The notes under the pieces: generated by a model | Databases searched by the model: none | Told to the model about the DNA's origin: nothing | What the model saw: the letters and a program-made list of their open reading frames with translations, nothing else | NCBI RefSeq assembly: GCF_007097245.1 | Contig: NZ_VJZT01000013.1 | Location: forward strand, 62,001 to 126,000 | Reading direction: 5' to 3' | Source of the DNA: Flavobacterium restrictum | Lineage (GTDB): Bacteria > Bacteroidota > Bacteroidia > Flavobacteriales > Flavobacteriaceae | Length of the DNA: 64,000 nucleotides | Shown: positions 1 to 7,038 of the stretch, in pieces | Layout of the letters: each line of letters begins with the position of its first letter | Numbering within the stretch: position 1 is the stretch's first letter | Position numbers and translations under genes: made by a program

Positions 1-566
1 GCTTTATTTACATCAAAAGCACCGTTAGCATCCACCCGAATTTCTACTTGTTCCTCTGTAAAATGAGCCCGAATAAAACGCAACAATTGTAGTTCTGTAT
101 CAAAATCTATTGCCCCAATTTTGAGTTTAATACATCGAAAACCTTCAGCTAGTTTTTCCTCAATTTGTTGCTTCATAAAAGTCGCTTTACCCATCCAAAC
201 CAAACCGTTAATCAGTATCGATTTTTCCCCATTTGTAAAGGGTGACGGAAAGAGCAAAAAAGGATTTTCGCTTTCTAAAGATTGAAACGCCATTTCGACC
301 CCAAACTGTAGCGACGGGAACTCAAGCAAAGCTTCCCAAAGCACCGCTTTACCAAGATGAATATTAGCACAAGTCCATTGCAATTTTTCTTCATAATCAG
401 GGCGGTCGTCACAACTCAACCCTCGTAAAATACCGCACTCGCCTATTCCCTTTTTACCATCGTTTTCTAGTAGAATAAACCAAGTTTCTTTTTCGGTCAT
501 GACGCCACGAGAGGTTCCTGATGGTTGTTTAAAATGGAGCTGGTAGTGATGGTAGGTTGCTTTCAA
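1..566 (-). CDS. menC: o-succinylbenzoate synthase MenC (C-terminus cut by window edge)
   Basis: Enolase-superfamily enzyme that dehydrates SHCHC to o-succinylbenzoate in menaquinone synthesis. 188 codons are visible and the C-terminal part lies beyond position 1. The N-terminus reads LKATYHHYQLHFKQPSGTSR, and the barrel carries the KLK pair (Lys147/Lys149) and VDANGAF (Asp179), the catalytic lysine motif and first metal ligand expected of MenC. There is no in-frame ATG: the frame upstream runs back to a TAA with only one plausible initiator, the TTG at 564-566, which sits exactly where flavobacterial MenC proteins start with MKA. An ATG at about 602 is in another frame and stops after six codons. 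menA, menB and menD lie nearby on the same strand. MenE would be expected just beyond the left edge (inference). Confidence 0.9.
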   Translation of the reverse strand, partial: MKATYHHYQLHFKQPSGTSRGVMTEKETWFILLENDGKKGIGECGILRGLSCDDRPDYEEKLQWTCANIHLGKAVLWEALLEFPSLQFGVEMAFQSLESENPFLLFPSPFTNGEKSILINGLVWMGKATFMKQQIEEKLAEGFRCIKLKIGAIDFDTELQLLRFIRAHFTEEQVEIRVDANGAFDVNK

Positions 567-701
567 ATTTGAAATTGGAGTTAGTTTTTTAAGGTTAGCA
601 TTTGACGAATTGTTTCTAAAGTGGTCACTGTGCTTTTATTTTTTTTTATTAATGATCTAAAACCAAAGACATCAAATTTAGCATTTGAATTGACTTTTGG
701 T

Positions 702-1904
702 TCACTGCTGCATCATTTTTAGAATCCGTTCAAAATCATCGTTTTGTATGCCTATTTGCTGGAAAAGTTCAAAATCTTGTTTTGTTTTTTGAACCCAACT
801 CAAGCTATCGGTTACATTTTGCGATTCGTATTTTTTGTAAATGGGTTTTGCCAATTTGTAACTGTCGTTTAACAAATAAGCATGCGCCAAATTAAGTTTT
901 AAGAGCAACTCGGCATCGTCCAATTTCTCACCTGCTTTGAGGAATTTAATTGCTTTTTCGTATTGTTTGGTCAACAAATAACTTGTTCCAATAGCATTAT
1001 AATCCAATGCAGTTGCGCGTCCGTCGTTGATTATAGTGGTTAATTTATCAATTGCTTCGCCGTGTTTGTTTTGTTTTGCTAATTGCGAGGCTTGCTTGCG
1101 CAATTCAAAATAAGTCGCATCAGAGACGCTTGTTTCTCCAAAACAACTAGCGCCAAAATCCTTGAACGCTTTGGAACGCTCCATTGGCAATAATTTTTGG
1201 AATTCCTGAAACGGGTACTGCGCTTGAATTTTGTCTAAAACACAAACACAAAAATCATCCGAATTGGTCATTTTTTGCGCCATATTTGATGTTTTACATT
1301 GCTCAATAATCATTTTCCTATTGTCAATTGTCCAACCTTTACTCAATTTAGTATCTACCCAAGGCACCACTTCCAAAATTATTTTTTGGTTCATAATCCA
1401 GTTTTTGCTTTCAAAGCCAAACCAAAGATTAGTCGTATTCGCCTTTAAACAAGTGGATTTATCTATAGAAAGTCGTTTGGCATCTTTGCTCACAGGCGTA
1501 TCTTGAACAAAACAGGCATCGGCAGTAGTGCCTGATTCTTTGTATTGTGAAGCCCATTCCGTTTTCGAAAAAATGGCGTATTTACAAGTGTCATCACCTG
1601 AAATTTTAGACAAAATAAACACAGCTCCTGCGGATCCTTGGCTAATTCCTGTTGGGTCTGGAATGGCTTTTAATACCGAAACCAAACTTCCTGCCATTTG
1701 TTGGTTTTGATCTAATAAGGTAATTCTAAAAACGATTTCAGTGGTTCCTGTGGGCAAATCATCGGTTTTTATAACGATTCGATCCCGTGCTGGTACCGTT
1801 ATTTCTTTGGTAGTCGCTCGGTCTTTGTCCCAATACCCCTCTTTTTGAGCAACAATAGTTTGAATCGCAAGTAGCAGTAATAAAGCTGTATTTTTTAGTC
1901 TCAT
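702..1904 (-). CDS. secreted TPR-containing protein of unknown function
   Basis: 400-residue exported protein. Residues 1-19 form a clear signal peptide (MRLKNTALLLLLAIQTIVAQ). The middle (about 25-250) matches no family I can name; it has scattered cysteines (for example the CVCVLDK stretch), which suggests disulfides in the periplasm or outside. The C-terminal third (about 270-380) is helical with at least two tetratricopeptide-like units (KHGEAIDKLTTIINDGRATA and YLLTKQYEKAIKFLKAGEKL), so it probably binds a protein partner. It lies on the same strand as menC and the MBL hydrolase with about 115-135 bp on each side, so it may be transcribed separately. Function in menaquinone synthesis is not implied by the sequence. 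Confidence 0.75.
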   Translation of the reverse strand: MRLKNTALLLLLAIQTIVAQKEGYWDKDRATTKEITVPARDRIVIKTDDLPTGTTEIVFRITLLDQNQQMAGSLVSVLKAIPDPTGISQGSAGAVFILSKISGDDTCKYAIFSKTEWASQYKESGTTADACFVQDTPVSKDAKRLSIDKSTCLKANTTNLWFGFESKNWIMNQKIILEVVPWVDTKLSKGWTIDNRKMIIEQCKTSNMAQKMTNSDDFCVCVLDKIQAQYPFQEFQKLLPMERSKAFKDFGASCFGETSVSDATYFELRKQASQLAKQNKHGEAIDKLTTIINDGRATALDYNAIGTSYLLTKQYEKAIKFLKAGEKLDDAELLLKLNLAHAYLLNDSYKLAKPIYKKYESQNVTDSLSWVQKTKQDFELFQQIGIQNDDFERILKMMQQ

Positions 1905-2018
1905 TTTCTTAATTAATAGCTGTTTATAGGTTTAGATTGAGCCGCTAATTCACTCGAATCCGCTAGATTAGTTTTGTAAAATAGCAATGAAGAACCAGAA
2001 AAGTTCCTACTATCATTT

Positions 2019-2696
2019 TTACAATTCAATTGCTGTGCCAATTTCCAGCAGCATAAGGTCTTTTCCCTTGTCAAAAAATTTCTTGATAGCTTCCTCGTGA
2101 TTGATTTTGATGTACCCAAAAGTATCGTAGTGAATTCCAAGAATTTTATCGCAGGCAACAAAATCAGCTGCAATAATGGCATCATCAACATCCATCGTGA
2201 AATTGTCGCCTATTGGGAAAATAGCTAAATCCAGCTGGGTACGCATCGGGATGAGTTTCATATCCATTGTCAACGCCGTATCGCCCGCAATGTAAATGTT
2301 TTTATGTTCGCCCTCGATAACAAAACCGCCTGGATTCCCGCCGTTAATGCCGTCAGGAAAAGAACTGGAATGAATGGCGTTGACATATTTTACTTTTCCA
2401 AAATCAAAATTCCAACTCCCACCATGATTCATGGGATGCGATTGAAACCCTTTTTGGGCATAATAACCCGCAATTTCGGCATTGGAAACAATAACAGCAT
2501 TCGTTCTTTTGGCTATAGCTTCTACATCAAGAATATGATCGCCATGAGCATGTGTAAGCAAAATATAATCGGCTTTGAGCGCAGCAATATCAATATGTGC
2601 CGCTTGCGGATTAGCCGAAATATAAGGATCTACCAAAATGTGTTTGCCACCAACTTCGATTCCTAAAGAAGCATGACCGTAAAAAGTTATTTTCAT
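2019..2696 (-). CDS. UPF0173-type metal-dependent hydrolase (MBL fold)
   Basis: 225-residue cytoplasmic metallo-beta-lactamase-fold protein. The N-terminus MKITFYGHASLGIEVGGKHI and ILVDPY are typical of the UPF0173/YtkL-UlaG-like group. The metal site is seen as THAHGDH near residue 50, followed by downstream ligands in YIAGDTALTMDM and GIHYDTFGYIKI. No signal peptide, and the length is normal for the family. The substrate of this group is not established. It lies between the secreted TPR gene and menA; upstream of its start is the 132-bp hexamer repeat described separately, which occupies the space where its promoter would be. Confidence 0.88.
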   Translation of the reverse strand: MKITFYGHASLGIEVGGKHILVDPYISANPQAAHIDIAALKADYILLTHAHGDHILDVEAIAKRTNAVIVSNAEIAGYYAQKGFQSHPMNHGGSWNFDFGKVKYVNAIHSSSFPDGINGGNPGGFVIEGEHKNIYIAGDTALTMDMKLIPMRTQLDLAIFPIGDNFTMDVDDAIIAADFVACDKILGIHYDTFGYIKINHEEAIKKFFDKGKDLMLLEIGTAIEL

Positions 2697-2775
2697 TTTT
2701 TAAAATTTTAAAGTGTTGTCAAAGTGTTTAAAATTGCTATTGTATTGATTTTGAATTTATATTAAAAATTGTAAT

Positions 2776-2907
2776 TTGATATTGTAATTGTAATTGACAT
2801 TGTAATTGACATTGTAATTGACATTGACATTGATATTGTAATTGTAATTGACATTGTAATTGACATTGTAATTGACATTGACATTGATATTGCCATTGCC
2901 ATTGCCA
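2776..2907. repeat. hexanucleotide tandem repeat with a 54-bp higher-order duplication
   Basis: Twenty-two consecutive six-base units of the form TTGNNA (TTGATA, TTGTAA, TTGACA, TTGCCA). Units 1-9 (2776-2829) are repeated exactly as units 10-18 (2830-2883), giving a perfect 54-bp duplication, followed by TTGATA and three TTGCCA units. It lies between menA (stop at 2933) and the MBL hydrolase start (2696). On the minus strand an open frame through it would encode only an Asn/Val/Tyr low-complexity peptide and is not taken as a gene. Confidence 0.95.
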
Positions 2908-2932
2908 TTGAAATTTGCTAATCCATGAAAAC

Positions 2933-3895
2933 CTATCGTCCTCCCAAAAACAGGTTTACAATCACATCCGAAAAGAATGAAATCATACACAACGCTAACA
3001 GCACCGAAAGTAGAAACGTACTCAAAGCAACTTTTTTTAATTCGGAATCTAATGCTTTAGTCTCTTGGTTTTTATAAACGGTTACTAGATGTTTTAGTAA
3101 AGGAATAAAAGCAATAATAAACAAGTATTGATCCAATCGAAAATCATTTAGAATCGCAAAAAAGAGCACCAAAACCATAGCACCCACAATCAAAAAATAA
3201 TGGTATTTCTTGGCATTTTGTCCTCCTATTTTTACCACGATTGTATTTTTGTTTGCTTTTCTATCCGATGCTTCATCTCGCATATTATTCAAATTTAAAA
3301 CCGCTACACTCAAAAAACCAATGGCAGTTGCTGGCAAAAACAAAACCAAATCCAGTTCCTTTGAATACAAAAAGTTCACACCCATAGTACTCACTATACC
3401 AAAAAAGACAAAAACAAAAACATCCCCAAAACCACGATATCCATACGCTGAATTCCCAACCGTATACCGTATTGCCGATGCTATTGCCAGAATTCCAAGT
3501 ACTAAATAAAAAAGAGAATACACAAAATTAGTATCGCCAAAAGCCAGATAAATAAGATAAATAGCCGAAAACAAAGTCAAAACAGACGTAATTACTATTG
3601 CCTTTTTCATGGCTTGTGGAGTAATCACACCACTTTGAATGGCGCGTTTAGGCCCCACTCTATCCGTGTTATCCGTCCCTTTTACACCATCGCCATAATC
3701 ATTGGCAAAATTGGATAAGATTTGTAATCCCAAAGTTGTCAAAATAGCGAATGCAAAAACAGACCAATTAAAAACTTCGGTTGGCGTGAGTTCCGTAGTG
3801 GTTGGGTTTGCCAAGGCATACATGCTGCCCACAATAATTCCCGATACTGATAATGGTAAGGTTCGCAATCGTGCGGCTTGAATCCAATGTTTCAT
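2933..3895 (-). CDS. menA: 1,4-dihydroxy-2-naphthoate polyprenyltransferase
   Basis: 320-residue UbiA-superfamily membrane prenyltransferase that attaches the polyprenyl chain to DHNA, giving demethylmenaquinone. The N-terminus HWIQAARLRTLPLSVSGIIV is characteristic of MenA. The first Asp-rich motif is NFANDYGDGVKGTDN (residues about 62-76) and the second is in NLNNMRDEASDRKANKNT (about 200-217), the pair that binds prenyl diphosphate through Mg2+. About eight hydrophobic segments are visible. menB lies upstream on the same strand (about 110 bp away, separated by a T-rich repeat), consistent with a loosely clustered pathway. Confidence 0.95.
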   Translation of the reverse strand: MKHWIQAARLRTLPLSVSGIIVGSMYALANPTTTELTPTEVFNWSVFAFAILTTLGLQILSNFANDYGDGVKGTDNTDRVGPKRAIQSGVITPQAMKKAIVITSVLTLFSAIYLIYLAFGDTNFVYSLFYLVLGILAIASAIRYTVGNSAYGYRGFGDVFVFVFFGIVSTMGVNFLYSKELDLVLFLPATAIGFLSVAVLNLNNMRDEASDRKANKNTIVVKIGGQNAKKYHYFLIVGAMVLVLFFAILNDFRLDQYLFIIAFIPLLKHLVTVYKNQETKALDSELKKVALSTFLLSVLLALCMISFFSDVIVNLFLGGR

Positions 3896-3896
3896 T

Positions 3897-3995
3897 ATAA
3901 TTTTAGATTTCAGAGTTTAGAATATAGATTTTAGAATGTAGATTTTAGAATGTAGATTTTAGATTTTAGATTTCAAAATTCTAAAATCACAAATC
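3897..3995. repeat. degenerate TAGATTTTAGA(ATG) intergenic repeat
   Basis: The menA-menB gap is made mostly of imperfect copies of TAGATTTTAGAATG and TAGATTT, ending in a facing copy (AATTCTAAAATCACAAATCTA) that can pair with the earlier units. A shorter stretch of the same kind, GATTTTAGATTTTAGATTT, occurs at about 39490-39510 upstream of parE. It could act as a weak terminator or simply be slippage-prone filler. Confidence 0.6.
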
Positions 3996-4005
3996 TAAAT
4001 TTGCA

Positions 4006-4836
4006 TTAAGGCAACCACTTTTTCTCGAAATTTGGTTTTCTTTTTTCAAGAAAAGCATTTCTACCTTCTTTGGCTTCTTCGGTCATGTAAGCCAATCGGG
4101 TGGCTTCTCCTGCAAAAACTTGTTGCCCAACCATCCCATCATCAGTAAGATTCATGGCAAATTTTAGCATTTTGATAGCCATTGGCGATTTGCCCAAAAT
4201 TTCCTGTGCCCACTCATAAGCAGTATCTTCAAGCTCGTCATGCGGAATCACAGCATTTACCATTCCCATATCCATAGCATCTTGAGCCGAATAATTGCGA
4301 CCTAAAAAGAATATTTCACGGGCTTTTTTCTGTCCGACCATTTTCGCCAAATACGCCGACCCATATCCTCCATCAAAACTCGTTACATCGGCATCGGTTT
4401 GTTTAAAAATAGCGTGTTCTTTGCTTGCCAAAGTCAAATCGCACACGACATGCAAACTGTGACCGCCGCCTACCGCCCAACCAGGCACAACAGCAATGAC
4501 CACTTTGGGCATAAATCGGATTAAGCGTTGTACTTCTAGAATATTCAAGCGGTGCTGCCCGTCCTCGCCCACATAGCCTTGATGACCACGCGCGTTTTGA
4601 TCGCCGCCACTGCAAAAGGAATACACGCCATCCTTGGACGAAGGCCCTTCGGCAGAAAGCAAAACAACTCCTATCGAAGTATCCTCTTGCGCATCATAAA
4701 AAGCATTGTACAATTCCGAAGTCGTTTTGGGACGAAAAGCATTGCGCACATCAGGTCTATTGAACGCAATTCGCGCTACACCATTGCATTTTTTATAGGT
4801 GATATCCTCGTATTCTTTGACAGTAATCCAATCCAT
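4006..4836 (-). CDS. menB: 1,4-dihydroxy-2-naphthoyl-CoA synthase
   Basis: 276-residue crotonase-fold enzyme that closes o-succinylbenzoyl-CoA to DHNA-CoA. The N-terminal MDWITVKEYEDITYKKCNGV and the crotonase core ARIAFNRPDVRNAFRPKT are diagnostic. FCSGGDQNARG forms part of the oxyanion region and active site; VPGWAVGGGHSLHVVCDLTL and TDADVTSFDGGYGSAYLAK complete the MenB signature (Asp and Ser-Phe-Asp-Gly-Gly). The C-terminal NFEKKWLP tail is normal, as is the length. Upstream lies an unusually long gene-free stretch of about 660 bp, so it probably has its own promoter and leads into menA. Confidence 0.96.
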   Translation of the reverse strand: MDWITVKEYEDITYKKCNGVARIAFNRPDVRNAFRPKTTSELYNAFYDAQEDTSIGVVLLSAEGPSSKDGVYSFCSGGDQNARGHQGYVGEDGQHRLNILEVQRLIRFMPKVVIAVVPGWAVGGGHSLHVVCDLTLASKEHAIFKQTDADVTSFDGGYGSAYLAKMVGQKKAREIFFLGRNYSAQDAMDMGMVNAVIPHDELEDTAYEWAQEILGKSPMAIKMLKFAMNLTDDGMVGQQVFAGEATRLAYMTEEAKEGRNAFLEKRKPNFEKKWLP

Positions 4837-5499
4837 GGTAATCGTTTTAATTTATTGAGCGTAAAAATAAAGCATTTTTATAATTTAAACTATTCTATTT
4901 AGATAAGCTTTGGTAATCCTAATCTGACCAAGTGATTAACAACTGTTAAAAAACAAAGAAAGCCACTTATTTTTTGAGTTCACATCATACAATTTAGTAC
5001 TTTTAAGTATTGCTAATCAAGAGTATACTCTCATTTTTAGCCATTGATTTGTTAATGGAATTATTAATTTAAAAGAAGAATTTTTTGTTCACAATTAAAA
5101 ACAAAATTGCTCTTATTTATACTAATGTAACCGTCGTTACTTATTTGAAATTCAAAAAAAAGGAGCAATTAAAATTGAAGTTTTTTAAAACTGCAGGGTA
5201 ACAATTGTAACACCACTGGCAAAAAAAGAGTTGTATTTACCAACCTTCAAAAAATTAATAAAGGAAGTATTCCGTAAATCAATTTGATACAATAGGTATG
5301 ACCAAGGTCTTATTGCAAAATTGTTCCAAAACTAGTTTTCCAAAACGATTTCGTTTGGGATTTGTACTCAAAGTAGTTTACGCTTAAGTTAATCTATTTA
5401 AAACAGTTTTAGAAAAACTGTTGTTGTCAAAGTGTTTAAAAATACTTTAGTATCTATTTAAAAATTTTTTTTGTTTCGTCCAAGATGGGACAAAAAAGA
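4837..5499. other. gene-free region with small inverted repeats
   Basis: About 660 bp between menB and the cvfB-like gene with no supportable reading frame on either strand. It contains short dyads: GTAAC-CGTC-GTTAC-type symmetry near 5127-5141, AATTGCTC (about 5104) facing GAGCAATT (about 5163), and AAACAGTTTT/AAAACTGTT at about 5401-5422. Immediately after the last dyad is a 20-base sequence (5422-5441) also found at 2714-2733. A small RNA or long leader is possible but nothing shows it directly. Confidence 0.6.
5422..5441. repeat. 20-bp dispersed repeat, copy 2 (copy 1 at 2714-2733)
   Basis: TGTTGTCAAAGTGTTTAAAA occurs identically at 2714-2733, upstream of the MBL hydrolase, and here. Both copies are intergenic and in the same orientation. 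Confidence 0.85.
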
Positions 5500-5535
5500 G
5501 AAAGGCTAATCACAACGATTAGCCTTTCTTTTTTA
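5492..5535 (-). terminator. bidirectional rho-independent terminator
   Basis: A perfect 13-bp stem (5500-5512 with 5518-5530, AGAAAGGCTAATC) and a 5-base loop. Read on the minus strand it is followed by a T-run (5492-5498) and overlaps the stop codon of the cvfB-like gene; a T-run is also present on the plus side. Confidence 0.85.
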
Positions 5536-6387
5536 TTCGGTAATCAAGTAGATTCCGTCCTCTTTAATTTCGATTAATTTTTCTCGGTACAAAGCACCAA
5601 TGGCTTTCTTGAAGGTTTTTTTACTCATTTTCAAGACCGTTTTAATATCTTCGGGATGCGAATTATCCGTCAATCGCAGGAAACCACGGCTGGCTCTTAA
5701 CTCGTCCATAATTTTATCGGCATTAGGTTCGATATTTTGATAGCCTTGAATTTGCAATGCAACATCAATTTTATTATCGGGCCGAATGGTTTTGATATAC
5801 CCCCGCATCCTATCGCCAGTACGTATGGCGTCATCATAAACCTCATCCTTATACATCAAGCCTTTGTGCTGCTCGTTGATAATAACATTAATCCCTAACT
5901 CGGTAATATGCGAAACAATTAAATCCACTTCTTCGCCTTTTTCAACTGTTAGTACCTCATTTTTCAGGAACTGATTCGTTTTGCTCGAAGCTACTAATCG
6001 GTTCGTTTTTTCGTCCATATAGAGGTATACTAGGTAGCGTTTCCCTTTTTCCATAGGTCGGGCTTGCTCTTTGAACGGAACCAATATGTCTTTTTCCATT
6101 CCCCAATCCATAAAAGCACCTACTTGGTTGGTATAATTTACACGCAAAAGCGCAAATTCATTCAACAAAATATAGGGTTCTAATGTAGTGGCTACAGGAC
6201 GCTCCTCGTGGTCTAAATACACAAAAACAATGAGTTCTTCGCCTATTTCGAATAGGTTGGGAACGTATTTATTGGGTAACAAAATATCGTGTATGCCTTC
6301 GGGATCTTTCTGGGGGTTGCCTAAAAACAAACCTACTTTGGTATCACGCAATATAGTTAATGTGTTGTATTTTCCTATTTTAATCAT
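5533..6387 (-). CDS. S1-domain RNA-binding protein, CvfB/YitL type
   Basis: 284-residue cytoplasmic protein with the CvfB layout: tandem S1-like OB folds (N-terminus MIKIGKYNTLTILRDTKVGL, internal GAFMDWGMEKDILVPF and GLMYKDEVYDD) and a C-terminal winged helix (KMSKKTFKKAIGALYREKLI). CvfB proteins bind RNA and influence virulence or stress gene expression in Firmicutes; the role in Bacteroidota is not established. An in-frame ATG exists 8 codons upstream (6411), but it lies inside the -7 element of a well-formed promoter, so the start at 6387 is preferred. It is terminated by the hairpin at its stop codon. Confidence 0.87.
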   Translation of the reverse strand: MIKIGKYNTLTILRDTKVGLFLGNPQKDPEGIHDILLPNKYVPNLFEIGEELIVFVYLDHEERPVATTLEPYILLNEFALLRVNYTNQVGAFMDWGMEKDILVPFKEQARPMEKGKRYLVYLYMDEKTNRLVASSKTNQFLKNEVLTVEKGEEVDLIVSHITELGINVIINEQHKGLMYKDEVYDDAIRTGDRMRGYIKTIRPDNKIDVALQIQGYQNIEPNADKIMDELRASRGFLRLTDNSHPEDIKTVLKMSKKTFKKAIGALYREKLIEIKEDGIYLITE

Positions 6388-6408
6388 TTTCTTGTCTTTT
6401 CTAAAGTG

Positions 6409-6441
6409 CAAAGGTACGAAGATTGAAAATGGTAACCCAAA
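6409..6441 (-). promoter_or_regulatory. sigma-A type promoter of the cvfB-like gene
   Basis: On the minus strand TTTG (6441-6438), a 21-base spacer and TACCTTTG (6416-6409) match the Bacteroidota consensus exactly. Transcription would begin at about 6402, roughly 15 bases before the ATG at 6387. Confidence 0.7.
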
Positions 6442-6455
6442 AAAATATATTTCAA

Positions 6456-6493
6456 AAAAAAAGCGTTCCCCAGTTATTGGAGAACGCTTTTCA
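6456..6493 (-). terminator. terminator of the DUF2853 gene
   Basis: AAAAGCGTTC (6459-6468) pairs with GAACGCTTTT (6482-6491). On the minus strand the stem is followed by a run of T residues, directly downstream of the DUF2853 stop. Confidence 0.75.
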
Positions 6494-6510
6494 AATTCAA
6501 AATGAACTAA

Positions 6511-6852
6511 CTAATTGTAAACACTTTCTTTTTTAAAATGAATAGCCAATAAATAATAGACAACTGCTCTATATTTACTTTTATTGGAACGCCCGTATTT
6601 ATCTAATACGGCATTGATTCCCGCATCTAAATCGTCGCTATCCGTCAAGCCTAATTTTTTGATTAAAAAGTTATTTTTTACCGTATCTAATTCTGATTGT
6701 TGTGAACCTGCTACTGTCGAGGAATCCGCATTGTAGATAGATGGACCACAGCCAATGGTTACTTTTGTTAATAAATCCATATCAGGATTAACGCCACATT
6801 TGTCTCTCAAATCGGCAGCATACTTTACAATTAATTCCTCTCTTGCGCTCAT
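6511..6852 (-). CDS. DUF2853 family protein
   Basis: 113-residue small soluble protein. The N-terminus MSAREELIVKYAADLRDKCG, the central TIGCGPSIYNADSSTVA and the C-terminal YRAVVYYLLAIHFKKESVY match the DUF2853 family as I know it; members are small and helical with no assigned function. No signal peptide, membrane segment or catalytic motif is visible. It is monocistronic by appearance: its own terminator follows, and about 185 bp of A/T-rich sequence separates it from menD upstream. Confidence 0.8.
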   Translation of the reverse strand: MSAREELIVKYAADLRDKCGVNPDMDLLTKVTIGCGPSIYNADSSTVAGSQQSELDTVKNNFLIKKLGLTDSDDLDAGINAVLDKYGRSNKSKYRAVVYYLLAIHFKKESVYN

Positions 6853-7038
6853 AAATAAAAATAGTTTAATAGTTGTTTAAAAATTTAATAGACTCAAATT
6901 TAAACAATTATTTAAAAACAACACTATTTTTTATGAAATAAATGATTAAAAAGCTTTAAATTCCTATTCTCCTATTTTTTTATTTATAAAACAATTGTAA
7001 AAACTACAGTTTATCGTTAGCACAAAAAAACTGTCGAA

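Noticed and set aside
1913..2191. 92-codon minus-strand frame overlapping the MBL hydrolase
   Set aside because: It is in a different frame of a clearly conserved gene; no motif.
2776..2907. Possible CRISPR array
   Set aside because: Units are six bases with no spacers; it is a microsatellite. No cas genes are in the window.
2757..2990. 77-codon minus-strand frame rich in Asn/Val/Tyr
   Set aside because: It only reads through the hexamer array and overlaps the end of menA in another frame; low complexity, no start context.
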